In this document: positions 23,718 through 35,990 of the stretch, piece by piece
Numbering within the stretch: the stretch's first letter is position 1
How the letters are laid out: each line of letters begins with the position of its first letter
Assembly (NCBI RefSeq): GCF_904849725.1
Contig: NC_058518.1
Coordinates: 324,096,581-324,160,580, forward strand
Reading direction: 5' to 3'
Origin: Hordeum vulgare subsp. vulgare
Taxonomy: Eukaryota > Streptophyta > Magnoliopsida > Poales > Poaceae
DNA length: 64,000 nucleotides
Position numbers and translations under genes: made by a program
Notes under the pieces: model-generated
Told to the model about the DNA's origin: nothing
Databases searched by the model: none
What the model saw: the letters and a program-made list of their open reading frames with translations, nothing else

Positions 23718-24486
23718 TTAGATAGGAAGACAAAACAAGCATGACTTCAAAACTATGAATACATAGAGAGGAAACTTGATATTATTGCAATTCCTACAAG
23801 CATATGTTCCTCCCGCATAATAATTTTTAGTAGCATCATGAAGGAATTTAACAATATAACTATCACATACAACATTCTTTTCATGATCCACAAGCATAGA
23901 AAATTTATTACTCTCCCCACAAGCAAACTTCTCATACATAATAGTGGGATTTTCGAAGGAAACTCGAATACTGTAACATGTTTCAACATTAAAAGAGTAA
24001 TGTTCAGAAACGTGGTATTCATAGTTATGACAATTTTTATAATAATATTCAACACTACTTTTTACAACATAAGTATCATCACAATAATCATCATAAGTAG
24101 CAACTTTGTTCTCATCATAATCAATTTGATCATCCAAAGTGAGGGGACTAAAAATATCATCTTCGTTCAGAATAGCATCCCTAAGCTTTGGACAAACATT
24201 AATTGCAGAAAATATATTCTCAACCATGTCATTCTCATGAAACATTGCATCTCCAAACTTGTGGTTTTGCAAATCTTTAGCATTACCATCAATATCATGA
24301 ATGGCAACAATAGTATAGCAATTATTATCAACATAATTTTCCTTGTTAGTGCCAAAAATATTTTCAGTATTATAAGGAGTATCCGTATCTTCCCAATCAT
24401 AATCATCACAACAAGTAGTGGCCATAACAAAATAATCATCAAGTGTATCATCGTCCACGCTACTTACAGATTCATTCTCAACAATT
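23718..24486 (-). pseudogene. E4 unknown ORF, C-terminal part
   Basis: An acidic frame of about 250 residues, rich in Asp, Asn and Tyr, with the start of the visible part IVENESVSSVDDDTLDDYF, a conserved-looking core CDSYIVKFLHDATKNYYAGG, and a hydrophobic end (YVFIVLKSCLFCLPI) that could be one membrane segment. Removing S and one copy of its TSD joins this part to the sequence at 44502 and gives a plausible NNVAPIIVENE junction. I recognise it only as a recurrent hypothetical protein of Triticeae retroelements and can name no domain. It is separated from the N-terminal part by about 20 kb of inserted DNA. Confidence 0.5.
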
Positions 24487-24491
24487 ATAGG

Positions 24492-24501
24492 TGATACATC
24501 T
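24492..24501 (+). repeat. Solo LTR S, first 10 bp
   Basis: tgatacatct is the start of an LTR that continues at 42770 (ccaacgtatctataattg). The TSD atagg precedes it at 24487-24491. Its last five bases (24497-24501) are the left TSD of E3. Confidence 0.8.
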
Positions 24502-26165
24502 TGTTGATGTGCAACTATTCCTCACTTGATGCCTCCACGGCGACGGAGCCAAAAAAGAGCTTGTCCCAGTTGCTCAACAATTAGCAATTGTCTAGCAATG
24601 GCCCACCAGCGTGTGGGATCGCGGCAGTTTTCGAGGGTAGAGTATTCAACCCAAATTTCTTGGTTCGACACGATGGGAGTGAAAGAATTTTCTCCAGTAT
24701 TAGCAGTTGAGGTGTCAGCTCAACCACACCTAAAAGATTAGTATCTGCAAGCAGGATAAAAGCAGCAAAGGTAGTATGATAGCAACGGTGCCAGAAACGA
24801 TCTGTTGACAAGACAGACTATTCCTAACTGTTGTATCAATGGCGCCAGAAAAGTATTGTAGCAGGTAGCAGCAGTGTAACGAGTAACAGCAGTGGCAAGG
24901 AACGGTAGTAGTGACACCAGTAGCAAGTAGCAGCAGTAGCAAGTAACAGTAGCAGCAATAGTAGTAACAGCAGCAGAGCAAAGCAAGTAACAGTGGCAGC
25001 AACAGTAGTAACAGCAGCAGAGCAAAGCAAGTAACAGCAGGAGTGGGACAAACTCGTAGGCAATGGATCGGTGATTTGTTGGATGACATTCATCATGCAA
25101 CAGTTATAACACAGAGAGATATGTGGCTTGGTCACGTTCGTCAATGTGATGTAGGCATGCATTCAGTGTGTCGTCATACGTGCTTAGGGAAAAGAACTTG
25201 CATGACATCTATTGTCCATCCATCCCGTGGCAGCAGGGTCCAAATGGATACTACGGGATATTAAGGTTCTCCTTTTAATAAAGAACCGGACCAACACATT
25301 AGCACTTGGTGAACACATGAACTCCTCAAACTATGCTCATCACCGGGAGTGGTTCCGGTTATTTTCACTCCGGGGTTGCCGGATCATAACAGATAGTAGG
25401 TAACTACAACTTGCAAGATCAGGTCTAAAACACACATATATTGGTGACAACATAATAATTTCAGATCTGAATTCATGGCACTCGGGCCCTAGTGACAAGC
25501 ATTAAGCATGGCAAAGTAGTAGCAACATCAATCTCAGAACATAGTGGATACTAGTGATCAATCCCCATCAAAACTCACTCGATTACATGATAGATCTCAT
25601 CCTACTCATCACCGCCCAGCGAGCCTACGAATAGATTACTCACGAACGATGAAGAGCTTCATGGAATTGGAGAGGGAAGAAGGTTGATGATGACGATGGC
25701 GACGATCTCCTTGATCCAGAGCCCAAAACGGACTCCAGATCTGCCCTCCAGGGCAAGAACGGGATGTGGTGGCGCCTCTGGATCGTGAAACGCGATGAAA
25801 TCTTCTCTCTTTATTTTTTTCGGGACGAAAGGGAATAGATAGCGCTGGAATTGGGGGCGGAGAGCCACGTGGGCCCCACAAGCCCTGACGGCGTGGCCTG
25901 GGGGTGGTCGCGACCACAGGGCTTGTGGCCCACTGGCAAACCCCCTCCGGTGGATCTTTGCGCAGGTATTTTTTATATTTTCCAGAAATATTCTCCGTAA
26001 ATTTTCAGGACGTTCCGAGAAATATCATTTCTGCACAAAAACAACACCATGGCAATTCTGCTGAAAACTGCGTTAGTCGGGGTTAGTTCCATTCAAATCA
26101 TGCAAATTAGAGTCCAAAACAAGGGCAAAAGAGTTTGGAAAAGTAGATACGATGGAGACGTATCA
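24502..26165 (-). repeat. E3 3' LTR
   Basis: 1664 bp, from tgttgatgtgcaactattcc to gacgtatca. About 100 bp at the left end are absent from the E1 LTR and contain cctccacggcgacggagcca, a decayed PBS-like copy, at about 24532-24551. A 44-bp tandem duplication rich in agcagtaac lies at about 24945-25032. Another PBS-like remnant (caatggcgccagaaaag) is at about 24838. Confidence 0.88.
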
Positions 26166-26182
26166 ACTCCCCCAAGCTTAAA
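26166..26182 (-). promoter_or_regulatory. E3 polypurine tract
   Basis: The minus strand reads ttttaagcttgggggagt immediately before the LTR start. Confidence 0.8.
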
Positions 26183-28075
26183 ACCTTGCTTGTCCTCAAG
26201 CAACTCAGTTGACAAACTGAAAGAGAAAGAAAAACTTTGACAAACTCTGTTTGATCATGTTGTTGCAACTATGTCTAACTCATAACCAGAATTTCAGCAA
26301 CATCACAAGTTAACCACATAAGCAAGTGACACAAAGGTCTCATGGTAAACTAATATCAATGGCATAATCAGCTAGCGAGCAAATAATAATGAGTTTCAGA
26401 TACCAACAATTCAATCAAAACAAGCATGAAGCAATATGAATAGGTGGTATCTCGCTAGCTCTTTCTGAGACCGCAAAACATAAATGCAGAGCACTTTCAA
26501 AGATCAAGGGCTGACTAAACATTGTAATTCATAGCAACGAAGATCCAGTCATAGTCATACTCAATATCAATCAAAAGCAAAGCATAAAAATGACAGAGGT
26601 GCTCTCTAATTGGTGCTTATATAAGAAGAGGATGACTCAACAGGAAAATAAATAGACAGGCCCTTCGCCGAGGGAAGCATTGATTTGCAGAGGTGCCAGA
26701 GCTCAAGCTTTGAAAACAGAGGTAATAATTTTGGGTGGCATGCTTTCATTTTCAACGCAATGACCAAGAGTTCTCAATATCTTCCACTCTACACATGCTA
26801 TAGGCGGTTCCCAAACAGAAAAGAAAAGTTTTAACTCCCCCACCACCAATCAATCACACTCCACGGCTAGCCGAATCCTTGGGTACCGTCCATACTAATA
26901 TCAATCCGGGGGGAGTCTTGTTTTACAGCTATGTTTTCGATTTAAGCGTGGAACTGGGCATTCCAATTACCGGCCCCTTTCTCGCGAATGACAGTGAATA
27001 AACACATGTCGAGGATAACACGCCTAACATGGAAGATACCAATAGCCCCCTGTCACCACATGAGCGGTTCGGGCATGCAAAACAGATTATTTCTTGAAGG
27101 TTTAGAGAATGGCACATGCAAATTTACTTGGAATGGCAGGTAGATACCGCAAATAGGTAGGTATGGTGGACTCTCATGGAAAAACTTTTGGGTTTATGGA
27201 AGTGAATGCACAAGCAGTATTCCGCTTAGTACAAGTGAAGGCTAGCAAAATACTGGGAAGCGACCAACTAGAGAGCGACAACAGTCATCAAGATGCAATG
27301 AGTTTGACTAACATTGAGTGCAAGCATGAGCAGGATATAAATCACCATGAACACGAACATCATAGAGTCTATGTTGATTTCGTTTCAACTACATGCATGA
27401 ACATGTGCCAAGTCAAGCCACTTGAATCATTCAAAGGAGGATACCATCCTATCATACTACATCATAGTCATCTCAAAATCTATGTTGGCACTCAAGACAA
27501 ACCATTACAAGCTCCTAGCTAATTAAGCATGGCATCAGAAACTATGATCTCTAAGTTGTCATTGCAAACATGGTTCTCTCTCAACATAGCTGAATCTGGG
27601 ACGACAAGCTAGTCATATTTACAAAAAAAATAGATAGAGTTCATACCAGCTTTTCCAGTCTCAGTCACTTCATCATATATCATCATTATTTCCTTTCACT
27701 TGCACGATCGAACGATGTGAACAATAATAAGAGTGCTTGTGCATTGGACTAAAGCTAGAATCTGCAGGCAAACACAAAGGAGAAGACAAAGTAATATGGC
27801 TCTTTGAAAGCTAAACATGTATGCATGCAAGAGCCACTAAACATTGTAACCAATATCTTCTACCTTGACCCAAAGAAAAAGAAAACTATTTACACGGGAA
27901 AGCTCCCAACAAGCAAAAGAAGAAAGGAAAATCTTTTGGGGTTTTCTCAAGAGGACACAAAACAAGAAAACAAGAAAACGAAAGTAAACTAGCATGGATA
28001 ATACAGTGGCAAAGTGTAAACACCGACTAACAAAGTGAAAGCATAAGCATGAATGTAAAGTTGGTGCAAACACGT
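26183..28075. other. E3 non-coding block between two PPT-like sites
   Basis: About 1.9 kb aligned by eye with the same block in E1 and E2. No credible gene is seen. Confidence 0.7.
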
Positions 28076-28090
28076 ACTCCCCCAAGCTTA
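28076..28090 (-). promoter_or_regulatory. Internal PPT-like copy in E3
   Basis: The 15-mer actcccccaagctta lies 20 bp from the ancestral stop of the ORF-1-like frame, as in E1 and E2. Confidence 0.6.
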
Positions 28091-28110
28091 GGCTTTTGGC
28101 CTAGCTTGGT

Positions 28111-29133
28111 CTACTCCCAAGGATGGTCCTAGCGAAACCCAAAATCATAATCGGGGTTATACGGGAGCACTGCAGCCACTTCCTGAATAGCTGCCTCACG
28201 GAGACCAGCTGTCGTCGCCTCCCTCTCATACTCCTCTACCTCTCCTCTGGTTATGTAGTATCTCCGTTTTACCTGGAAGTCAAAGAAAGCAGGAGCAGGA
28301 AGGGTAATATGGAAAACACGTTGTCTGTTAAATATCAATCGGTATAGGAGGGATTCATCATCCCTCTCAAGGAACTGGTAGCGTGTCATAGCGACGCGGT
28401 CAAGTAAAGTTGTATGGAGCGGGGGATCTCCTGTGCGGATGGGTACTCCAAGAAAATTTGCTATGCGAGTGGCATAGATCCCGCCAAAGAAATCCCCATC
28501 AATAGCATTCTTATTCAGCCTCCTTGCTATAATAGCTCCCATGTTGAAGCTTTTGTCACCCGTCACTACGCTCTTAAGGATACTAAGGTCGGATGCGCAT
28601 AGGTGACAATGTTCAACCTTGCAGTTAATGCATCTACCTATGAGGAGGGCAAAGTAGTGCAAGGCAGGGAAATGAATGCTTCCTATGGTAGCTTGCGTGA
28701 TGTCTCTAGTTTCTCCAACAGTTATACTAGAGACAAAATCTCTAACTGAAGACTTAGCAGGATCATTAAGACTACCCCCATCGGGTATCTTGCAAATCCT
28801 ATTGAAATCCTCCAAATCCATGGTGTAGGATTTATCATACAGATCAAACAGGATGGATGAGTCACGGCCAACTGAAAATTTAAATCTACGCATGAAAGAG
28901 GCAGTGAGCATAGCATACTATTCATATTTATCTGAGAGGAATTCTTCTAACCCGGCATTGCGGACAAGTGTATCAAACTCATCCTTGAAGTCTGCTTCGA
29001 TCATGAACTCATCGGAAGGCCATTCACATGATTGTACAGGTGCGTCCCTTAGTTGATAAGGATCGGGCTCCCGAGTAGAAATACGGGGACCCTTCTTACT
29101 TTAGGAACCACCATGAAACTTCCTCCTGAACAT
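28111..29133 (-). pseudogene. E3 ATHILA ORF-1-like protein, several stops
   Basis: A frame homologous to 3431-4446 of E1 and much closer to it than to the E2 version. The ancestral start is ATG 29133 (MFRRKF). Stops appear soon after the start (near 29100), at 28912 (TAG where E1 has a His codon) and at 28129 (TAG where E1 has Pro). The central frame of 260 residues (28129-28911) is open and holds SIHFPALHYFALLIGR and GGIYATRIANFLGVPIR. The family is tentatively ATHILA ORF-1; the biochemical role is unknown. Confidence 0.55.
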
Positions 29134-29362
29134 AATTTCTTTTTGCTGAAATTTTTGAAGATCAAGAGAAAAGTGAATAAAGACCAACCACACCTTGTAG
29201 CAAATACTCCTACTAGTGCCTAGAGAACGTATCACGCGCTAAATCTACTTGGGACCAGCTAAAATCAACATTTCAAGCTCAAGAACAGGGTCACAAAGGT
29301 AGCAAGAATACGCAGAGTATAAGGCACGAGAGCAAAAACTAATTGGACCAATGGAGGAGTCA
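29134..29362. other. E3 predicted intron region next to E5
   Basis: Holds the acceptor-like aaaaatttcag near 29155 (minus strand) and sequence matching the E1 intron. E5 begins just beyond, after the TSD at 29363-29367. Confidence 0.35.
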
Positions 29363-29367
29363 CTTAC

Positions 29368-31011
29368 TACTACTGCAACAAAAGACCTTCCAACGGTGCT
29401 AGAAATACGTGCTGACGGGAGACGTCTTGATTCTCCTCAACAACGGCACCAGGAATCATGCTGCTACGGCTACGCCTTAAGGGACTTCCTAGGAAAATAT
29501 GCAAAGGATTTCCCCCGTGGCCTAGGAGCCTTGCGTTGGTGTTCCCTCGAAGCGGAAAGGGTGATGTAGCGCAGCGGTAGTAAGTATTTCCCTCAGTTTT
29601 GAGAACCAAGGTATCGATCCAGTGAAGGAGTATCACAAGAGCCTGCACAAACACAAAAAGCTTGCTCCCAATGCTATGATGGGGTTGTCAATCCCTTATA
29701 GATTGTTCGCCAAGTGAGAACTGAAAGAAACAAAGTAACAAAGCGAAGTAAAAGCGAAAGTGGAAATGATAGGTGTGCATAGACCCGGGGGCCGTAGTGT
29801 TTACTAGTGGCTTCTCTCATGAAAGCAAGTAGACGGTGGGTGAACAAATTACTGTCGAGCAATTGATAGAACCGCGCAAAGTCGTGACGTCATCTATGGC
29901 AATGATTATATCTATAGGCATCACGTCCAAAACAAGTAGACCGATACTTTTTGCATCTACTACTATTACTCCACACATCGACCGCTATCCAGCATGCATC
30001 TAGTGTATTAAGTCCAAAAGAACAGAGTAACGCCTTAAGCAAGATGACATGATGTAGATGGACAATCTCATATCTACGACAGAGCCCACCTTGTTACCCT
30101 TGATGGCAACTACACGATGTGTGCCTTGCTGCCCCTACTGTCACTGGGAAAGGTCACCACACGGTAAGAACCCAAAACCAAGCACTTCTCCCATTGCAAG
30201 AATCATAGATCTAGTTGGCCAAACAAAACCCAAGACTCGGAGAGACTTACAAGGATATCAAATCATGCATATAAGAAATCAGCAAAGACTCAAATATATA
30301 TCATAGATAATTTGATCACACATCCACAATTCATCGAATCTCGACAAACACACCGCCAAAGAGGATTACATCGGATAGATCTCCATGAAGATCATGGAGA
30401 ACTTTGTATTGAAGATCCAAGAGAGAGAAGAAGCCATGTAGCTACTAACTATGGACCCGTAGGTCTGAAGTGAACTACTCACGAGTCATTGGAGGGGCGA
30501 TGATGTTGATGTAGAAGCCCTCCAACTCCAAAGTTCCCTCCGGCAGGGCACCGGGAAGGGCTCTAGATGAGATCTCGTGCAAACGGAAGCTTGCCGCGGC
30601 AGAAAAGTATTTTCGTGGATCCCTTGATTTTTTTTCTGGATTTTAGGGAATATATAGGCGAAGGATCTAGGTGAGGGGGCACGAGGCAGGCCACAAGCCT
30701 GCCAACCGCCACCCCCCTCGTGGCCGATAGGGGGCTTGTGGGCCCCCTGCAGCCCTCCTGGCTTGGCCCTCAAGCCCCCTGATCTTCTTCCTATCGGGAA
30801 AAAATCATTTCGGGGATTTTATTCCGTTTGGACTCCGTTCCAAAATAAGATCTGAAAAACACCAAAAACATAGAAAAAATAAGAACTAGCACTTGGCACT
30901 GAATTAATAAGTTAGTCCCAAAAAAGATATAAAAGGTACATAAAACATCCAAAGATGACAAGATAACAGTATGAAACCATCAAAAATTATAGATACGTTT
31001 GAGACGTATCA
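29368..31011 (-). repeat. E5 3' LTR
   Basis: 1644 bp. The left end reads tactactgcaac where the partner has tgttactgcaac, so the terminal TG has become TA. The right end is gagacgtatca, next to the PPT. The two LTRs look highly similar throughout. Confidence 0.9.
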
Positions 31012-31028
31012 AGCATCCCCAAGCTTAA
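31012..31028 (-). promoter_or_regulatory. E5 polypurine tract
   Basis: The minus strand reads ttaagcttggggatgct directly before TGATACGTCTC. Confidence 0.75.
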
Positions 31029-33688
31029 CTCCTGCTCGTCCTCGAATAGGGAAGTGATAAAGAATGAATTTTTGATGCTTTCATGCTACCTAGCATAGAT
31101 GTCCTTTGTAACTCCTCTTATGTGCTGTGAATGTTCAGATCCATTAGATTCAAAACAATAGTTTGATATTGACGTGGAAACAATAATAATTCAAGCAAAC
31201 TAGCAAGGTAATCATGAACTTTCAAAATAACAAGGCCAAAAGAAAGTTATCCCTACAAAAGCATATAGTCTGGCTATGCTCTATCATCATTGCACGACGA
31301 ATTTAAATCATGCAAAACCCCGGTATTGGCCAAGTAATTGTTTCACACCTTTACGTTCTCAAACCTTTTCAACTCTCACGCAATACATGAGCATGAGCCA
31401 TGGTTTTAGCACTATAAGTGGTGTGGAGTATGGTGGAGGTTGCAAGACAAAAAAGGAGAAGATAATCACATTAACTAGTCATATCAATGAGCTGTGGAGA
31501 TGCTCATCAATAGATATCAATGTGAATGAGTAGGGATTGCCATACAAATGATGCACTAGAGCTAAGAGTATGTGAAAGCTCTTAAAGAAAACTAGTGGGT
31601 GTGCATCCAACTTGCTTGCTCACGAAGACCTAAGGCAATTTTGAGCAAGTCTATCATTGGAATATACAAGCCAAGTTATATAATGAAAATTTCCCACTAG
31701 CTATATGGTGGTGACAAAACGAGAGACTCTCAATCATGAAGATCATGGTGCTTAATATGCACAAGTGTGGAAAAGTGGTAGCATTGTCCCTTCTCTCTTT
31801 TTCTCTCTTTTTTTGGTGGGCTCTTTGGCCTCTTTTATTTATTTATTTATTATTTTGGTGGGCATCTTTGGCCTCTTTTATTTCCTCACATGGGACAATG
31901 CTCCATCAATGATGATCATCACACTTTCAACTCAAAACTTAGAGCAACGATGACTCTATATGGAATGCCTTCGGTACTGTACTGTGGCAATGATCTAGCA
32001 TGGCATAGACATTAATGGAAACTTCATGCTAGCTATCTTATGATCATGCAATGGCAATGTAGACATGGTGGCACATGTCATGGTGGTAGTTGCATGGCAA
32101 TATATCTCGGAATGACTTTGAAAAAACCATAGTAGGTAGGTATGGTGGCTGTTTTGAGGGAGGCTAATGGTGGGTTTTGTGCACCGGCGAAAGTTGCACG
32201 GCACTAATAAGATAGTTATGGTGGAAGGTGAAAGTGCATATAAACCATGGACTCAACATTAGTCATGAAGAACTCATATACTTGTTGCAAAAGTTTTATT
32301 AGTAATCGAAACAAAGCATTCAACACATACTCCTAGGGGAAGGGTTGGTAGGTATAAACCATCGCGCGATCCCGACCGCCACGCAAAGGATGACAATCAA
32401 TAGACTAATCATGCTCAGATTTCATCACATAGCGGTTCACCATACGTGCATGCTACGGGAATCACTAACTTCAACACAAGTATTTCTAGATCCACAACAC
32501 CTTACTAGCATGACTTCAATATTACCAAAACCACAACTCAAAACTAATTAAGATGAATCAAACTTCTCTAACTATTCAATGCACATGAAGGTGGAAGTTT
32601 TCATATCCCTTTGGACAACTACCCCTTTTGAGACTACTTTCAAAGCATAGATCAATTACCAAGCCACGCACCACTATGCTCTAAAAGATATAAGTGAAGC
32701 ACACAGAGCAAAAGTATCTAGCGCAAAAGATATAAGTGAAGCACATGTGAGCTGAATTGTCTACCAAAAGATATAAGTGAAGCTCGACAAAATCATGGTG
32801 AGTGCATGTCTCTATCTCTAGGTGTGCACCAAGTATGATTGTTACACAACAAAAATAAAATACTCCTACGATACAAGACGCTCCAAGCAAAAACACATAA
32901 CATGTGGTGAATAAAAATATAGCCCCAAGTAACGTTACCGATGGATTGAAGTCGAGAGAGGGGATGCCTTCCCGGGGCATCCCCAAGCTTAAGCTTTTAC
33001 GGCATACTTTAATATCTTGGGGTGCCTTGGGCATCCCAAAGCTTGATCTCTTGCCACTCCTTATCTTTTTGTCCATAAGAACATCACCCAAAACTTGAAA
33101 ACTTCACAACACGAAACTTAAACAGAAACTCGTGATAACATTAGTATGAGAAAGCAAACCACCACTTCCTTAGGTACTGTAGAAAACTTAAATTCTACTT
33201 ATGCTGATGTTGGGTTACTGTATTTTCAATCTTCCATGGCCAATACCCCCCGATACTATCCATAGTTTCATCAAAATAAGCAACCAACACAATAAAAACA
33301 GAATCTGTTAACAGCAGACCAGTCTGTAGCAATCTGTATATTTCGTATATTGGTGGTACTTCAAAAATTCTGAAAAATTATGACAGTCTGAAGAATTTGC
33401 GTAGCAATCAGCATAAAAAAGAATCAACTCAAAATCTCTTACAGAAAAAAAAATCTTTTAGTGAGCAGAAAATTTCTGCCTTTTCCAGCATGACCAAACG
33501 ATCATCCCCAAGACTAATCATAACGGTTTTGCTTGGCACAAACGCAAAAAGAAACACAAAAAACACAATTATAACAGAATTATGAAAGTGTGGAAAACAA
33601 AAAACAGAAAGAAAATGATAGATTCGTTGGGTTGCCTCCCAACAAGCGCTTTTGTTTAACGCCCTTAGCTAGGCGAAAGGTGATGGAA
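31029..33688. other. E5 non-coding 3' region
   Basis: 2.66 kb with no credible frame. It contains two PPT-like motifs, gggcatccccaagctt at about 32975 and gggcatcccaaagctt at about 33029, and a short direct repeat of aaaagatataagtgaagcac (32685-32790, three units). Nothing else was recognised. Confidence 0.65.
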
Positions 33689-34558
33689 TCACGTATAGTC
33701 ATCTTTGGTGCTCAAACCATAAGTAGCCCTCATCATAGATTCATAAGGCAATCTTATTTTATTTCTAGGAAAGTGCTCCATGCTCTTCTTTAAAGGAAAC
33801 TGAAATCTAATATTCCCTTCCTTCATATCGATGATAGCACCAATAGTCCTTAGGAAAGGTCTACCAAGAATAATGGGACATGAAGGATTGCAATCTATGT
33901 CAAGTACAATGAAATCCACGGGTACATAGTTCTTATTTGCAACAATAAGAACATCATCGACCCTTCCCATGGGTTTCTTGACAGTAGAATCCGCAAGATG
34001 CAAATTAAGAGAACACTCTTCAATCTCATGAAAACCAAGAATATCACATAAAGACTTTGGAATCGCGGAAACACTAGCACCAAAATAACACAAAGCATTG
34101 CACTCATAGTTTTTGATCTTGATTTTGATAGTAAGTTCCCACTCATCATGAAGTTTTCTAGGTATAGAGACTTCTAGTTCGAGCTTCTCTTGAAGAGATT
34201 TCATCATAACATCTACGATATGCGCGGTAAAGGCTTTGCTTTGGCTATAAGCATGTGGAGAGTTTGCAATGGATTGCATCAAAGAAATGCATTCAAACAA
34301 GGAGAAATTATCATAATTGTATTCCTTGAAATCCAAAGTGGGAGTTTCATTACTACCCAAAATTTTGATTTCTTCTACTCCACTCTCCACACCTTTATCA
34401 TCAAGATAGGTGGACTCCAAATCATTGGACCGTTTTTCAACCAAAGTGGATTCATATCCAGCCCCTCCATCAATAGGTTTGACATGCGAAAACAAAGATT
34501 CAAGAGGAGACACACCAAGCACTTTAAGATCTTCATGATTTGCATCACTAGAACGCAC
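33689..34558 (-). pseudogene. E5 retropepsin-like protease, catalytic Asp lost
   Basis: A 289-residue open frame whose C-terminal half is an Athila-type retropepsin. The second motif IILGRPFLRTIGAIID is present, as is the flap-like LHLADSTVKKPMG. At the active site it reads CYFGASVSAIP where relatives have CDLGASVS: the codon is TAT instead of GAT at about 34100. The catalytic Asp is therefore Tyr and the enzyme should be dead. The N-terminal half is an acidic gag-protease linker. The frame is open to 34558 but is out of register with gag upstream. Confidence 0.8.
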
Positions 34559-35761
34559 CCTTTTAAATCATTCATGCCTAGCGCGAATTTGGGCGGTTCT
34601 TTATTTGCTCTCATTCATGGAGACACGCATAGCTTTCAAAGTTTCATCCAAGTTGACCTTGGGAGGAGCACATCAAACTTTCAAAGCATCAATATCACAA
34701 GACATCCTATCAACGCTCTTAGCCAAATCGTCTATTTTGAGTAGTATTTCCTCTATGGACGCATTAAAAATCTTTTGAGAGTTGATGAACTCTTTGATAT
34801 TACTCTCTAAATCAGAGGGTAATTTGTTGTGATTTCCATAAGTGTTGTTGTAGGAATTGCCATAGTTGTTAGAGGAGTTACTAGGAAAAGGCCTAGGAAC
34901 ATAGTTTCCTCTAAAAGCTTGTTGTTGCCAAAATTGTTCCTACCAACAAAATTCACGTCCAAACTAGCGTTGCTACTCTCAATCAAAGAAGATAGTGGCA
35001 TGTCATTAGGATCTATAGTAGCATTTCTACTAGCAACCAAATTCATCAAATCGTCCATCTTAGCACTAAGCGAGTTAATCTCTTCTATAGCGTGTACCTT
35101 TTTCTAGCAGGTGACCTTTCAATGTGCCACTGAGTGTAGTTGGTCATGATATTGTCTAGGAGTTTTGTAGCGTCTCCTAACGTGATTTCCATGAACGTTC
35201 CACCTGAGGCGGAGTCCAAGATATTGCGAGAAGCGAAATTCAAGCCAGCGTAATAGATTTGTATAATCATCCACAAACTCAAGCCATGAGCGGGAAAATT
35301 TCTAATCATAAGCTTCATCCTCTCCCAAGATTGTGCAACGTGGTCATGATCAAGTTGCTTGAAATTCATGATATCGTTACGTAAGGAGTGGTCTTAGCCG
35401 GCGGAAAATACTTGGATATGTAAGCATCTTTGCACTTATCCCAAGAATTGATACTATTTTTAGGCAAAGAAGAAAACCAAGTTTTTGCGCGATCTCGCAA
35501 CGAGAAAGGGAAAAGTTTCAACTTAATCACGTCATTATCCACATCTCTTTTCTTTTGCATATCACAAAGCTCAATGAAGGTATTGAGATGGGATGCGGCA
35601 TTTTCAGTAGGAAGGCCAGATAATTGCTCTTTCATAACAAGATTCAGCAAAGCTGCATTGATTTCATATGATTCCGCACTAGTGGCGGGAGAAATCGGAG
35701 TACTAATAAAATCATTATTATTGGTACTCCAGAAGTCGCAAAGTTTGGTGTTTTCAGCCAT
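34559..35761 (-). pseudogene. E5 gag, frameshifted
   Basis: The start is ATG 35761 (MAENTKLCDFWS). The open frame extends 54 codons further upstream but that part is a hydrophobic leader with no relatives in the other copies. The gag core FPFSLRDRAKTWFSSLPK and KCKDAYISKYFPPAK (35366-35560) matches retrotransposon gag. It then shifts frame near 35370 to MNFKQLDHDHVAQSWERMKL (35085-35369) and again near 35085 into MDDLMNLVASRNATIDPND. Short AsnGly-rich segments follow. No zinc knuckle is evident. Structural particle protein by family. Confidence 0.75.
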
Positions 35762-35962
35762 GATGACTTCAACAAACAAACAAGCACACAAGCAAGCAAG
35801 AAAACCGTCAAAGGAGAAAGGCAAAGGCAAAAGAAAATGGCAAAGGAGAAAGGCAAATGAAAACAGCAAATGTGAAGTGGGGGAGAGCAAAACGAGAGGC
35901 AACTGGCAAAAAAGTAAATGCAAGAGATGAGTTTGTGAGACCTACTTGGATAGATCTCTCCT

Positions 35963-35980
35963 TCCCCGGAAACGGCGCCA
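35963..35980 (-). promoter_or_regulatory. E5 primer-binding site, tRNA-Asp
   Basis: tccccggaaacggcgcca matches tRNA-Asp at 17 of 18 bases. A 10-nt spacer leads to the LTR at 35991. Confidence 0.85.
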
Positions 35981-35990
35981 GAAATACTTC

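Noticed and set aside
23838..24494. Ile-rich plus-strand frame of 218 residues
   Set aside because: Antisense of the Asp/Asn/Tyr-rich E4 frame; Ile runs arise from AT-rich codons.
24500..24560. A PBS-like sequence near 24532 as the true PBS of a further element
   Set aside because: The same sequence occurs at the same place in the other E3 LTR (41123), so it is part of the LTR; the true PBS is at 41066.
35762..35923. Signal peptide on E5 gag
   Set aside because: The hydrophobic stretch lies upstream of the ATG that starts the gag-like sequence (MAENTK) and does not occur in the other gag copies; probably untranslated leader.
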